Source: Pseudodesulfovibrio pelocollis
Lineage (GTDB): Bacteria; Desulfobacterota; Desulfovibrionia; Desulfovibrionales; Desulfovibrionaceae
NCBI RefSeq assembly: GCF_030282845.1
Contig: NZ_JASTWE010000008.1
Span: 17,957 to 81,956 of the forward strand
Direction of reading: 5' to 3'
Length of the DNA: 64,000 nucleotides
A model generated the notes under the pieces. That model was not told the DNA's origin, did not search any database, and saw nothing but the letters and a program-made list of their open reading frames with translations. This document shows, in pieces, positions 1 through 7,852 of the stretch. The translations under genes were made by a program, and so were the position numbers. How positions within the stretch are numbered: the first letter of the stretch is position 1; the number at the start of each line of letters is the position of its first letter.

Positions 1-777
1 GGTGCGGCGGCAGGCGCTTTCGCAGGGATAGGGGCAGACCCGGCCGATGGTCAGCGGCATGGGAATGCGCTCGCGGATGGTCTCCAGCGCCCCGGCGAAA
101 TCGCCGCGCGAGGTCTGCTCGATGTAGCGGGGGATGTTGATCTGCCCCGGGCAGCGCTGGCGGCAGGGGGCCAGGCAGTCGGTGATTTCATTGAGGTGGG
201 TCAGCCGGGCGGTCATGCCCCAGATGGTGATGACCCCGCGCGGGCAGACCTGGGCGCAGGCTCCGCAGGCCGTGCACAGGGCCGGGTCCACCACGGGGTA
301 GCCCTGGGGGCCCATGTCGATGGCTCCGAACTGGCAGGCCGTGACACAGGTGCCATGGCCGAGGCATCCCTCGGGGCACATCTTGTTGCCGCCGTAGAGC
401 AGGTTCTGGGCGCGGCAGTCGCTGACGCCCGCGTAATCGTAGATTTCCTCGGCCCGGATGCCGCCGGTGCAGTCCACAAAGGCGATCTGCTTCTCCATGG
501 ACGAGAAGCCGAGGCCCATGATGGCCGCCACATTGGTCGCCACCTCGTCGCCGCCGATGACGCAGACCGTGGCCCCGGCCTTGCCGTCCACCACGCCCTG
601 GGCCGCGGCCGCGCAGCCGGGGAAGCCGCAGCCGCCGCAGTTGGCCCCGGCCAGCACGCTCTCCACTTCGGCGATGCGCGGGTCTTCATAGACGTAAAGG
701 AGCTTCGAGGCCACGGCCAGGATGGCCGCCGCCGTGAAGCCGATGCCGAGCAGGACGAGTACCGATGTCATGATCAT
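1..777 (-). CDS. rnfB: RnfB with C-terminal GltD-like domain (3' end beyond window)
   Basis: This is the ferredoxin-handling subunit of the Rnf complex, and 259 codons are visible. A membrane-anchor helix spans about residues 4-22. The four-cysteine Fe-S domain follows (CGGCGFPGC, Cys47/50/55, plus Cys72). Next come two ferredoxin-type [4Fe-4S] motifs at Cys134/138/144/148 and Cys168/171/174/178. An ordinary RnfB would end or add more ferredoxin repeats here. Instead residues 200-259 read as the N-terminal Fe-S domain of GltD/NfnB/dihydropyrimidine dehydrogenase: CLAPCRQRCP, an NIPRYI block, then GRVCPYPCESACRR. The frame is still open at the left edge, so a flavin/NAD(P)-binding part probably follows. 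The ATG at 777 has AGGAG 10 nt upstream, overlapping the rnfA stop. RnfB identity is very secure; the extent of the fusion cannot be seen. Confidence 0.93.
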   Translation of the reverse strand, partial: MIMTSVLVLLGIGFTAAAILAVASKLLYVYEDPRIAEVESVLAGANCGGCGFPGCAAAAQGVVDGKAGATVCVIGGDEVATNVAAIMGLGFSSMEKQIAFVDCTGGIRAEEIYDYAGVSDCRAQNLLYGGNKMCPEGCLGHGTCVTACQFGAIDMGPQGYPVVDPALCTACGACAQVCPRGVITIWGMTARLTHLNEITDCLAPCRQRCPGQINIPRYIEQTSRGDFAGALETIRERIPMPLTIGRVCPYPCESACRRT

Positions 778-790
778 GTCAACACAACTC

Positions 791-1366
791 CTAGGAGGCC
801 ATGCCCTTGAAGGCGAAGAAGGCCAGCGACATGAGCCCGGCCATGATCAGGGCCAGGGGCGTGCCGCGCAGGCTGGTGGGCACCCGAGCCAGATCGAGCC
901 GCTCGCGGATGCTCGCCAGCACCACCAGGGCGAGCATGAAGCCCGCGCCCGAGGCGATGGAAAAGATGATCGTCTGAAGCAGGGTGTATTCCTCGCGCTG
1001 GCAGATGATGGCGATGCCGAGCACGGCGCAGTTGGTGGTGATCAGCGGCAAGAAGATGCCCAGCGACTTGTAGAGGGGGGGCACGGCCTTCTTCAGGAAC
1101 ATCTCCACGAACTGGACCAGGGAGGCGATGACCAGGATGAAGGTGATGGTCTGGAGGTAGGCGAGATCAAAGGGCACCAGCAGGAAGCGCTGCACGCACC
1201 AGGTGATGGCTGCGGCCATGGTGGCCACGAAGACCACGGCCAGCCCCATGCCGATGGCCACGCCCGATTCCTTGGACGTGCCGATGAAGGGGCAGTTGCC
1301 CAGGTATTGCGCCAGGACGATGTTGTTGACGAAGATGGCCGCGATGACAAGGGTGAAATAATCCAT
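791..1366 (-). CDS. rnfA: Rnf complex subunit RnfA
   Basis: This 191-residue integral membrane protein has about six predicted helices. The N-terminus (NNIVLAQYLGNCPF) is the conserved RnfA/NqrE half-helix that carries a cysteine, which in the family ligates the intramembrane Fe-S centre shared with RnfE. A partner CAVLG stretch lies near residue 110. It lies 9 bp downstream of rnfE and 13 bp upstream of rnfB in the same transcript. Length and motifs are standard for the family. Confidence 0.97.
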   Translation of the reverse strand: MDYFTLVIAAIFVNNIVLAQYLGNCPFIGTSKESGVAIGMGLAVVFVATMAAAITWCVQRFLLVPFDLAYLQTITFILVIASLVQFVEMFLKKAVPPLYKSLGIFLPLITTNCAVLGIAIICQREEYTLLQTIIFSIASGAGFMLALVVLASIRERLDLARVPTSLRGTPLALIMAGLMSLAFFAFKGMAS

Positions 1367-1375
1367 GCGGCCTCC

Positions 1376-2053
1376 CTATATCCTCGGTTTGGTGGCGCAC
1401 AGGCCGCAGGTCTTGCAGTCGTGGATCGGGCCTTCGATGGCCTCAAGGCCCCTTGTCCTGCGCTGCCAGTTGGTCAGAGCGTTCATGCCCGCCAGTACCA
1501 GCCCGAGGCAGACGAAGGCACCGGGTGCCTCGATCATGAAGGCGAAGGGTTCATACCAGTCCCCGGCCAGTTCCATGCCGAACCACGTGCCATAGCCGAA
1601 CATCTCGCGGACGCTGCCCAGAAAGGTCAGGGAGAGGGCGAAGCCGATGCCCATGCCCAGGCCGTCAGCCACGGCCAGATGGGTCGGGTTCTTGGAGGCG
1701 AAAGCCTCGGCCCGGCCCAGGATGATGCAGTTGACCACGATGAGCGGCACGAAGATGCCGAGCTGGAGATAGAGCGGATAGGCGTAGGCCTGCATCAAAA
1801 GCTCGACGCAGACCACCAGCGAGGCGGCCACCACGATGAAGCAGGCGATGCGCACCTTGGCCGGAATGGCCTTGCGCAGCAGCGAGACGAGCAGGTTGGA
1901 GAGGGTGAGCACGAAGATGACGGCCAGCCCCATCCCGAGGCCGTTGTAGGCCGTCTTGGTCACGGCCAGCACCGGGCACAGGCCGAGCACTATCTTGAAG
2001 GGGGGGAGGTCCTTCCACAGCCCCTTGGAGAATTCCTTCCACAGTCTGTTCAT
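1376..2053 (-). CDS. rnfE: Rnf complex subunit RnfE
   Basis: This 225-residue membrane subunit is paralogous to RnfA and is the second half of the ion-translocating, Fe-S-bearing membrane core. The cysteine-containing GLCPVLAVT motif near the N-terminus and NCIILGRAEAFAS near residue 115 are characteristic. The ATG at 2053 overlaps the rnfG stop as ATGA and has AGGA 6 nt upstream. An upstream ATG at 2074 would add seven residues but lies inside rnfG and lacks a ribosome-binding site. The C-terminus carries a short CKTCGLC motif. Confidence 0.96.
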   Translation of the reverse strand: MNRLWKEFSKGLWKDLPPFKIVLGLCPVLAVTKTAYNGLGMGLAVIFVLTLSNLLVSLLRKAIPAKVRIACFIVVAASLVVCVELLMQAYAYPLYLQLGIFVPLIVVNCIILGRAEAFASKNPTHLAVADGLGMGIGFALSLTFLGSVREMFGYGTWFGMELAGDWYEPFAFMIEAPGAFVCLGLVLAGMNALTNWQRRTRGLEAIEGPIHDCKTCGLCATKPRI

Positions 2054-2640
2054 GGCGTATCCTGGTCGCTCCACCTTTTGGGGAACCTGTCCTTGATTCT
2101 CGAATACATGCGGATGGCCTCGTTGACGGCGGCCACGGTGGCGGCGGACGAGAGGGTGGCCCCGGCGATGGCCGCGATGTCGCCGCCCTGGCTTTGCAGG
2201 GCCATATCCTGGCCCGGGCGGCTGCCGAACTGCTCGCGGAATTCCGGCTCCACCACCCGCGAGCCCAGGCCGGGTGTTTCCTTGAGAGTGGTGATGCCGA
2301 TGCCCGTGATGGAGCCGTCGGCCGTGGCGAACCCGACCATGACGCCGATGTCGCCGCCGTAGCCACGGCCAAAGGCTTCGATGGCCACCCCGGCGAGTTG
2401 GCCGTCAACCATGGCCGGGAAGACAGTGACCGCTTCGCCGTCGAGGTCGATGGCCACGCGGTCCAGGACCGGATTGTTGTCCGCATTGGCAAATATCTGG
2501 TTCAGTGCCGGGCCCTGCACGTAGGTCAGCACCTGCTCCTCGATGCGCGGCCCGGTGGCCTGTCGCACGGCGGCCAGGGTCAGGCCCGAGAGGCCGCAGA
2601 TGAGGGAAAGGACGAGGATCATCCGCAGTGCTTCACGCAT
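2050..2640 (-). CDS. rnfG: Rnf complex flavoprotein subunit RnfG
   Basis: This 196-residue protein has one N-terminal membrane helix (about residues 5-25) followed by a periplasmic FMN-binding domain. The motif IAGATLSSAAT near residue 160 contains the threonine that carries covalent FMN in RnfG/NqrC proteins. An ETPGLGSRV stretch upstream is also conserved. It therefore needs a periplasmic ApbE flavin transferase; an ApbE domain is encoded in this window at 46.7-47.6 kb. The gene overlaps rnfD by 22 bp and rnfE by 4 bp, which suggests translational coupling. Confidence 0.96.
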   Translation of the reverse strand: MREALRMILVLSLICGLSGLTLAAVRQATGPRIEEQVLTYVQGPALNQIFANADNNPVLDRVAIDLDGEAVTVFPAMVDGQLAGVAIEAFGRGYGGDIGVMVGFATADGSITGIGITTLKETPGLGSRVVEPEFREQFGSRPGQDMALQSQGGDIAAIAGATLSSAATVAAVNEAIRMYSRIKDRFPKRWSDQDTP

Positions 2641-3623
2641 GTGGCTTGGTCCTCCTTTTCCTGGGTGAGGGTGTAGGGGCCGCCAAAGGGCCTCGGGCGG
2701 ATGCGGTCGAGGAGCGGGGTGAAGAGATTGGCCAGCAGGATGGCGAAGGGGACCCCGTCGGGATAGATGCTGTAGACCCGGATGATGATGACCATGACCC
2801 CGGCCATGAGGCCATAGATGAGGCTGGGGATGCGCCCGATGGGCGATGAGGCCGGGTCAGTGGCCAGGAAGAACGCGCCGAAGACCGCGCTGCCCGTCAG
2901 CAGGTGCAGCAGCGGCGCGGCGTGTGCCGCCGGATCGAGGAGCTGGTATATCCAGGCCGTGCACAGCAGTCCGGCGATAAAGGCGACCGGGACTTCCCAG
3001 GCGATGTGGCGGCGGATGAGCAGGAACACGCCACCGGCCAGCAGGGCGGCGATATGGACCGCGCCCAGCCCGCCAAGCTGGTGGCCGGTGAACAGGGCCA
3101 TGGGGTCCAGGGAGGCCACGGCGTCGGTGCCGAAGAATTTCAGCTGCTGGAGCGGGTCGGGCAGGGTCGTGCCGAGCATGGTGGTGTTGGTGTCCATGGC
3201 CTTGGGCCAGGAGATGCGGCAGACGGCCCAGCCCACCAGAGGCGGGCACAGGGGGGTGGCCCCAAGGCCGCCGAAGATGGCCTTGCCCAGTCCGATGGAC
3301 GAGGCCGAGCCCACCGTGACCAGCCACCAGGGGGCCGAGGCCGGGAGCAGGCAGGCAAAGAGCAGGCCGGTGAGCAGGGCGTGCAGGTCGTCTACGGCCG
3401 GATCGCGCCCGGCGAGCCTGTTGCACAGCGCCTCGGTGGTCACGGCCACGGCGCAGGACAGGGCCATGACGCGCACCGCGTCCATGCCAAAGACCATGGC
3501 GGCCATGACCATGGCGGGCATCAGGGCGATGATGGTCTCGCCCATGTGCCCCTTGATGGTCCTGCCGCAGTGGACATGCGGGGCCATGGACACGGTCAGG
3601 ATGGGGCGTTGCGGCCTAAGCAT
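2619..3623 (-). CDS. rnfD: Rnf complex membrane subunit RnfD
   Basis: This 334-residue multi-spanning subunit is homologous to NqrB. Conserved parts include the N-terminal PHVHCGRTI stretch, a GGLGATPLCPP segment matching the usual GGLGxNPFNPA, and the C-terminal YPDGVPFAILLANLF block. Where RnfD normally carries a [S/T]GAT-type flavinylated threonine, this protein reads TDAVASLDPMALF, so no obvious FMN-acceptor threonine is present. The ATG at 3623 follows GGAGAA and overlaps the end of rnfC by 8 bp. The frame stays open upstream to 3695, but that region lies inside rnfC. Confidence 0.95.
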   Translation of the reverse strand: MLRPQRPILTVSMAPHVHCGRTIKGHMGETIIALMPAMVMAAMVFGMDAVRVMALSCAVAVTTEALCNRLAGRDPAVDDLHALLTGLLFACLLPASAPWWLVTVGSASSIGLGKAIFGGLGATPLCPPLVGWAVCRISWPKAMDTNTTMLGTTLPDPLQQLKFFGTDAVASLDPMALFTGHQLGGLGAVHIAALLAGGVFLLIRRHIAWEVPVAFIAGLLCTAWIYQLLDPAAHAAPLLHLLTGSAVFGAFFLATDPASSPIGRIPSLIYGLMAGVMVIIIRVYSIYPDGVPFAILLANLFTPLLDRIRPRPFGGPYTLTQEKEDQATCVKHCG

Positions 3624-4836
3624 CGTTTTTCTCCGGGCGGGTGTCTGCGGGGCGGCTGCGTCCCTGGTCATTGGCCGGGGTGTCGGCCGGGACAATGGCC
3701 GAGCGCAACAGGGCCAGTTCGTACTTGGCCAGTCTGATGTACTGGAGCAGCGGCCGCCGGGCCTTGCACCAGTAGCCGCAGATGCCGCATTCGATGCAGG
3801 AGTGGATGTGAAATGTTTCGGTCCGGGCGAACTGCTTGAACTCGGCGCAGCGGCTGATCATGCCGGGCATGATCCGGGCCGGGCAGCGGCGCTCGCATTC
3901 ACCGCAGCCGAGACAGGGGCCGTCCACGGGCACAAAGGCCCGGGTCTTGCTCAGGATGTGCAGACCGGTGGTGTCCTTGTCCACGCCCTGGTCGATGTTC
4001 AGGGCCGGGATGCCGCGCATCAGGCCGCCCAGGATCACATGGTCGCCGTCCTCCACGCCGCCTCCGGCCTCGGCCACGAGGAACCCGGCAGGCGTGCCGA
4101 CATGGACCAGACGGTTCTGTCCGGCGATGGTCATGACGGTCTGGGTGACGGGACGGCCGGTCTCCATGACGCGGCCGATGAAGTACAGGTCGCGCACGGA
4201 CAGGATCACCGCGTTGTCCGGGTGTCTGCCCGGCAGGGTTTCCCCGCCGGTCACGGCCCTGACCACCAGCGGGTCCAGCCCGTTCGGGTAGACGGGCGGC
4301 ACATGCACGACCGTGCAGTCGGCAAAGGCGTTGGCCCGGTTGCCCCGGGCGGCCACCAGGAACAGTCTGGAGTGATCGATCACGCGACGGGCGGTGTCGA
4401 GGCCGAGGTCCACGGTCTTGCGGTAGTCCCGCAGCAGGGGATCGTGAATGGATATTCCGGGCTCGGGCGGCACCGCGTTGACGATGAGCACGGGGGCGCG
4501 GCGTAGAGGGCGGACATCGATGCCCATGGAGCGCAGCCAGCGGCGCAGGATGTCGCCACCCTCCGAGGGGGCGGCCTGCGGCTCGGCCCTGCCGTCGTCC
4601 GTGGTCTCGATGAGCATGGCGAAACGGTCCACCGCGCGGATGGTCCCGGCCAGGGGGGCGTGCATGTCCCCCCGGTCGTCCCCGGCCTCGGCGATCAGGG
4701 TGCCTGCGAGGACCTGGTCGCCCTCGGCAAGCACGGGCCTGTGCCCCTGAAGCGGGACGCGCAGGCGATCAGGCCGCGCGCCCTTGACCAGGGGGCCGGT
4801 TTCTCCGGTGAGCAGGCTGAAGCTGAAATCGGTCAT
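3616..4836 (-). CDS. rnfC: RnfC lacking the NADH/FMN loop
   Basis: This 406-residue peripheral subunit keeps the N-terminal barrel-like RnfC domain, a SLBB-like region and two [4Fe-4S] motifs near the C-terminus (CLGCGECERRCP and CIECGICGYWC). In canonical RnfC the middle Complex1-51K domain contains GxGGAGFPT, followed by an NGAECEP motif. Here the corresponding stretch, around residues 100-130, runs from LRSMGIDVRPLRR directly to VLIVNAVPPEPG. The glycine-rich FMN/NADH loop is missing and the second motif is altered. The gene starts 13 bp after the cytochrome stop. RnfC identity is secure from synteny and Fe-S motifs, but NADH oxidation at this subunit is doubtful. Confidence 0.94.
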   Translation of the reverse strand: MTDFSFSLLTGETGPLVKGARPDRLRVPLQGHRPVLAEGDQVLAGTLIAEAGDDRGDMHAPLAGTIRAVDRFAMLIETTDDGRAEPQAAPSEGGDILRRWLRSMGIDVRPLRRAPVLIVNAVPPEPGISIHDPLLRDYRKTVDLGLDTARRVIDHSRLFLVAARGNRANAFADCTVVHVPPVYPNGLDPLVVRAVTGGETLPGRHPDNAVILSVRDLYFIGRVMETGRPVTQTVMTIAGQNRLVHVGTPAGFLVAEAGGGVEDGDHVILGGLMRGIPALNIDQGVDKDTTGLHILSKTRAFVPVDGPCLGCGECERRCPARIMPGMISRCAEFKQFARTETFHIHSCIECGICGYWCKARRPLLQYIRLAKYELALLRSAIVPADTPANDQGRSRPADTRPEKNDA

Positions 4837-4849
4837 GTTTGCGAAACCC

Positions 4850-5611
4850 TTATCTCATGTGGCATCTGAAGCAGGCATCGTCGCCGTAAGGGCCGCTCGT
4901 TTTCGCTTCGTGGCAGCCCATGCATTGCGTGTGAAAGGCCGTTGCCGTGGTAGGCACCAGCTGGTCCGTTGGATCGGCGTGGCAGTCAGAGCAGGGGCGC
5001 AGGGCTGGCTTGGCTTCGTCCGTCTCCCCGGTCTGCGGCGGTGCGGCGGGCTGGCGCACATGGCATGTGGCGCAGCCGGTGACGCCCGCGTCAAAGAGGT
5101 CGTCGTGGCAGGAGGCGCAGCGCGCATGGGCCGCGTCCTTGCGCGAGGGGATGTCGGTCCGTCCGCCGTGGCAGTTGGCGCAGGATTGCGGGGTCGGTTC
5201 GATGCTCGCGTCGTGGTGGCAGGCCCGACAGTTCCCGGCGGCGTAGTCCTCGGCGTGGCCGTTGTGGTCGAAGTTGTCGATGGTCGCCTCCGGGTGGTGA
5301 CAGGACGCGCACTGCTTCGGGTCCATGGTCTCCTGGTGCCCGAGGATGAAGGGCTGGTCGAATTTGGGCACATGGCAGCTTGAGCAGGCGGGCGGGGCGG
5401 GGTCATCTCCCGAGGTATGGTGGCAGTCGGCGCAGGCGCGCTCCGGCATGTCGGCGTGGATCTTGTGGTCGAAGATGACCTTGCCGCCCTTGTTCTCAAG
5501 CAGGATGCGCACGGGCATCGCGTCAGTCCGGGTCGGGACGAGATAACCGGCCAGGGCCAGGATGAAGATGACCCCCGTCAGCAGGGCGATGGGCAGGAAG
5601 CGACTGTTCAA
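4850..5611 (-). CDS. Membrane-anchored decaheme cytochrome c
   Basis: This 253-residue protein has an N-terminal hydrophobic helix (about residues 5-24) without a clear cleavage site, so it is probably an uncleaved membrane anchor with a periplasmic body. I count ten CxxCH heme-binding motifs: CADCH, CSSCH, CASCH, CRACH, CANCH, CASCH, CATCH, CSDCH, CMGCH and CFRCH. Extra histidines are available as distal ligands, as in class III multiheme cytochromes. It is the first gene of the rnf transcript, an arrangement known from desulfovibrios, and would exchange electrons between Rnf and the periplasmic cytochrome pool. Translation probably starts at a TTG with GAGGT about 7 nt upstream. Confidence 0.95.
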   Translation of the reverse strand: MNSRFLPIALLTGVIFILALAGYLVPTRTDAMPVRILLENKGGKVIFDHKIHADMPERACADCHHTSGDDPAPPACSSCHVPKFDQPFILGHQETMDPKQCASCHHPEATIDNFDHNGHAEDYAAGNCRACHHDASIEPTPQSCANCHGGRTDIPSRKDAAHARCASCHDDLFDAGVTGCATCHVRQPAAPPQTGETDEAKPALRPCSDCHADPTDQLVPTTATAFHTQCMGCHEAKTSGPYGDDACFRCHMR

Positions 5612-5766
5612 TGAATCAACCTCGGATTGGTGCGTAGTTTCTTCTTATAGATGAATTACTCGGTTCAAGTCCACACCCAATGTCGATTGACCGGTTGCTC
5701 AACGCCGCAGGAGTGGCTCGCGCCGGGAGGCGGCGGACTTCGATGCAGCCGGGAACGGGACCGGGG

Positions 5767-6063
5767 TCACCTGCCGACAATGATCGCGCTGAGGAAGGCC
5801 AGCACGAAGAAGGCCGCCCCGGCCCACCACAGGGCCACGGAGAGCTGGGTCGTGATCAGGACATAGGCACCCTTGATGGCGAATTCGAGGGGGAGCGACC
5901 GGATCAGCGAGATGAGGTCGAACCCCAGGCGGCCGCCGATATCCATGAGGGTGAGCGACGGCCACGTGGCGGTGAAGGTCCAGGTGACGGTCTGATAGCC
6001 CAGGACCATGATGCAGGCCGTCCAGGCGATGAGCCCCAGGGCCTTGAAGAGGGTGTATGGCAT
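5767..6063 (-). CDS. Small three-helix membrane protein, unknown
   Basis: A 98-residue protein with three hydrophobic stretches, roughly residues 6-26, 55-75 and 75-97. I recognise no family. The ATG at 6063 is proposed; a GTG at 6075 would add four residues. Neither has a strong ribosome-binding site. It lies between the rnf operon and a divergent PilZ-type gene. A role with the rnf genes is possible from position only. Confidence 0.6.
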   Translation of the reverse strand: MPYTLFKALGLIAWTACIMVLGYQTVTWTFTATWPSLTLMDIGGRLGFDLISLIRSLPLEFAIKGAYVLITTQLSVALWWAGAAFFVLAFLSAIIVGR

Positions 6064-6134
6064 TGATTGTTTCACTGAATGACAGAGTATATATCATTGC
6101 CGGGCGATTGACCATAGTGTAGGGGCAGGAGAAA

Positions 6135-6776
6135 ATGGGGGGGCATGGCATGCCTCTGGCTGCTGGCGACAAGGTGCTCATGGAGTTTTCCACCTTTGGC
6201 GATCGTTTCCTGTGCGTGGTCACGGAGGTGGGGGAGCATGGCCGTCTTTTCGTCTACGCCCCGGTGCCGCAGCCGGTGGTGAAACGGATGGCCCGTGACC
6301 GGACCGCTCGGGTCCGCTTTGCCCACGAAGGTGTCCTGCGCGGTTTCGACACCCGGGTCCTCAACCGCGACTATCCGCCGGGTGTCATCCTTGAACTGGC
6401 CGGGCCGGGCCGGGTGTACGATGCCGAGGACCGCGTCGAGCCCCGGTGCCGCTGCCGGTTTCCGGCCCTGGTGGCCGATGGCGCGGGTCGCGCGGTGGTG
6501 CGCGGGGTGGTCGAGGACATGAGCGCCAGTTGCACCCGGGTCCGCCTGTCCGACGAGGGTTTCCTGTCCGGGTTCAACGGCACCGAGGTCCGGCTGACCT
6601 TTCATCCCTTCGATCCAGACGAGGGATTCACGGTGGTCTGCACGGTCAGGAAATCCTTTCTCAAGAACTCGATTCGCTATCTGGTCCTCGAATTCAGCCC
6701 CGGCGAGGCGGACGCTCGCCAGCGCATTGCCCGGTTCGTGGAGGCGCAGCTGCGCTGCGGTGAACCGCGATTGTGA
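6135..6776 (+). CDS. PilZ-type (YcgR-like) protein
   Basis: This 213-residue soluble protein has an N-terminal YcgR-like beta-barrel (LAAGDKVLMEFS through a VYAPVPQPV segment) and a C-terminal PilZ-like domain. The RxxxR half of the c-di-GMP motif is present (RCRCR near residue 98). The second half reads DMSASC where D/NxSxxG is expected, so the conserved glycine is a cysteine. Proteins of this architecture usually brake flagellar rotation or control secretion in response to c-di-GMP. Ligand binding is uncertain here. The ATG at 6135 has AGGAG just upstream; a second in-frame ATG is at 6150. Confidence 0.75.
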   Translation: MGGHGMPLAAGDKVLMEFSTFGDRFLCVVTEVGEHGRLFVYAPVPQPVVKRMARDRTARVRFAHEGVLRGFDTRVLNRDYPPGVILELAGPGRVYDAEDRVEPRCRCRFPALVADGAGRAVVRGVVEDMSASCTRVRLSDEGFLSGFNGTEVRLTFHPFDPDEGFTVVCTVRKSFLKNSIRYLVLEFSPGEADARQRIARFVEAQLRCGEPRL

Positions 6777-6801
6777 CCGGGCCGGGGCAAGGTGCGGCCA
6801 G

Positions 6802-7713
6802 TTAGGCCTCGATCTTGAGCTTGCGGGCGTAGGTGGCGGCCTCGATGCCCGCCACGCATCCTTCGCCCACGGCCTTGGCCATCTGCAGGGGCGGGCCGCA
6901 GATGTCGCCCGCCGCGAAGATGCCGGGGATGTTGGTGCGCTGCTTCTTGTTCGTGTCGATGTACTTCATGGATTCGTCGAGGGTCACCCCGAGGGTGGCG
7001 GTCAGCTCCAGCACACCCTTGGCGCCCTGTTCGATGAACACCCCGGTGACCTTCCTCGTGGTGCCGTCATCAAGGACCACTTCCTCCACCCCTGTTTCGC
7101 CCCGGATTTCCGTGATCTGCACACCCTGGTGGATGGTCACGCCGGTTTCGTCGAGCTGCCTGCGCAGGCCGTCGGCCACGTCCAGGGTGTCGCAGTACAG
7201 GTGGACCTCGCTGGCGAAGCGGGTCAGGGCCACGGCTCCGCTTGCAGCAGCGCTGCGGTTCCCGGCCACGGCCACGACCTGATTGCGGAAGAAGCCGGCG
7301 TCGCAGTCCACGCAATAGCTCACGCCCTTGCCGAGCAGAGCCTTTTCGCCGGGCACTCCCAGCTTGTTGCGGCTTGAGCCCGTGGCCAGGATCACGGCCT
7401 TGGCCAGAATGGAGTCGCCCGATTCAAGGGTGATGGAAAAGAGCGGCCCCTCGGGCTCGATGACCAGAACATCCTCGTCGCGGAACACGCCGCCAAAGGA
7501 TTCCACCTGCTCGCGGCCGGTGGCCAGGACATCCTCGCCCGAGACCGCAAGCTGGCAGCAGAAGTTTTCGATATGTGCCCAGTACAGGCTGCTGTTGTCC
7601 ATGCGGCCAAGCATCAGGGTGCTCACGTTCTTGCGCGAGGCGTGTATTCCGGCCTGCAATCCGGCCGGGCCGGAGCCGAGGATGACCACGTCGTAAGTTT
7701 GTCTGTCTGCCAT
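6802..7713 (-). CDS. Thioredoxin-reductase-like flavoprotein with degenerate NADPH site
   Basis: This 303-residue protein has the low-molecular-weight thioredoxin reductase layout. It shows an N-terminal FAD motif (ILGSGPAGLQAG), a redox-active CVDC pair near residue 138, and a C-terminal FAD contact (GIFAAGDICG). The NADPH-binding half is unusual. The expected GGGNSAxE motif reads AGNRSAAASGA and the HRRxxxR motif is replaced by YCDTLDVAD. The electron donor may therefore be NADH, ferredoxin or something else. The ATG at 7713 has GGAGG 6 nt upstream; a longer frame to 7812 has no such support. No thioredoxin gene is adjacent. Confidence 0.85.
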   Translation of the reverse strand: MADRQTYDVVILGSGPAGLQAGIHASRKNVSTLMLGRMDNSSLYWAHIENFCCQLAVSGEDVLATGREQVESFGGVFRDEDVLVIEPEGPLFSITLESGDSILAKAVILATGSSRNKLGVPGEKALLGKGVSYCVDCDAGFFRNQVVAVAGNRSAAASGAVALTRFASEVHLYCDTLDVADGLRRQLDETGVTIHQGVQITEIRGETGVEEVVLDDGTTRKVTGVFIEQGAKGVLELTATLGVTLDESMKYIDTNKKQRTNIPGIFAAGDICGPPLQMAKAVGEGCVAGIEAATYARKLKIEA

Positions 7714-7852
7714 GAGTGCCTCCGTGGCTGTCGTAAAAGGGACTGCCAGTGATGATAACAATTCTCTGCGGGATGTACAGCCCCGGCATAAACAATCGGT
7801 CGGCGAAGGCATGAAGGGCTAGGCGGTGGGGAAAATTTCGGCCCGGTCGGGT

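Noticed and set aside
213..689. A minus-strand frame of 158 codons at the left edge
   Set aside because: It is out of frame within rnfB. The correct frame contains the Fe-S motifs and is open to the window edge.
722..2362. A 546-codon plus-strand frame
   Set aside because: It is antisense to rnfB, rnfA, rnfE and rnfG, which have clear family motifs.
5699..6223. An alternative 174-codon minus-strand frame
   Set aside because: It shadows the small three-helix membrane protein, which has the more credible hydrophobic pattern.
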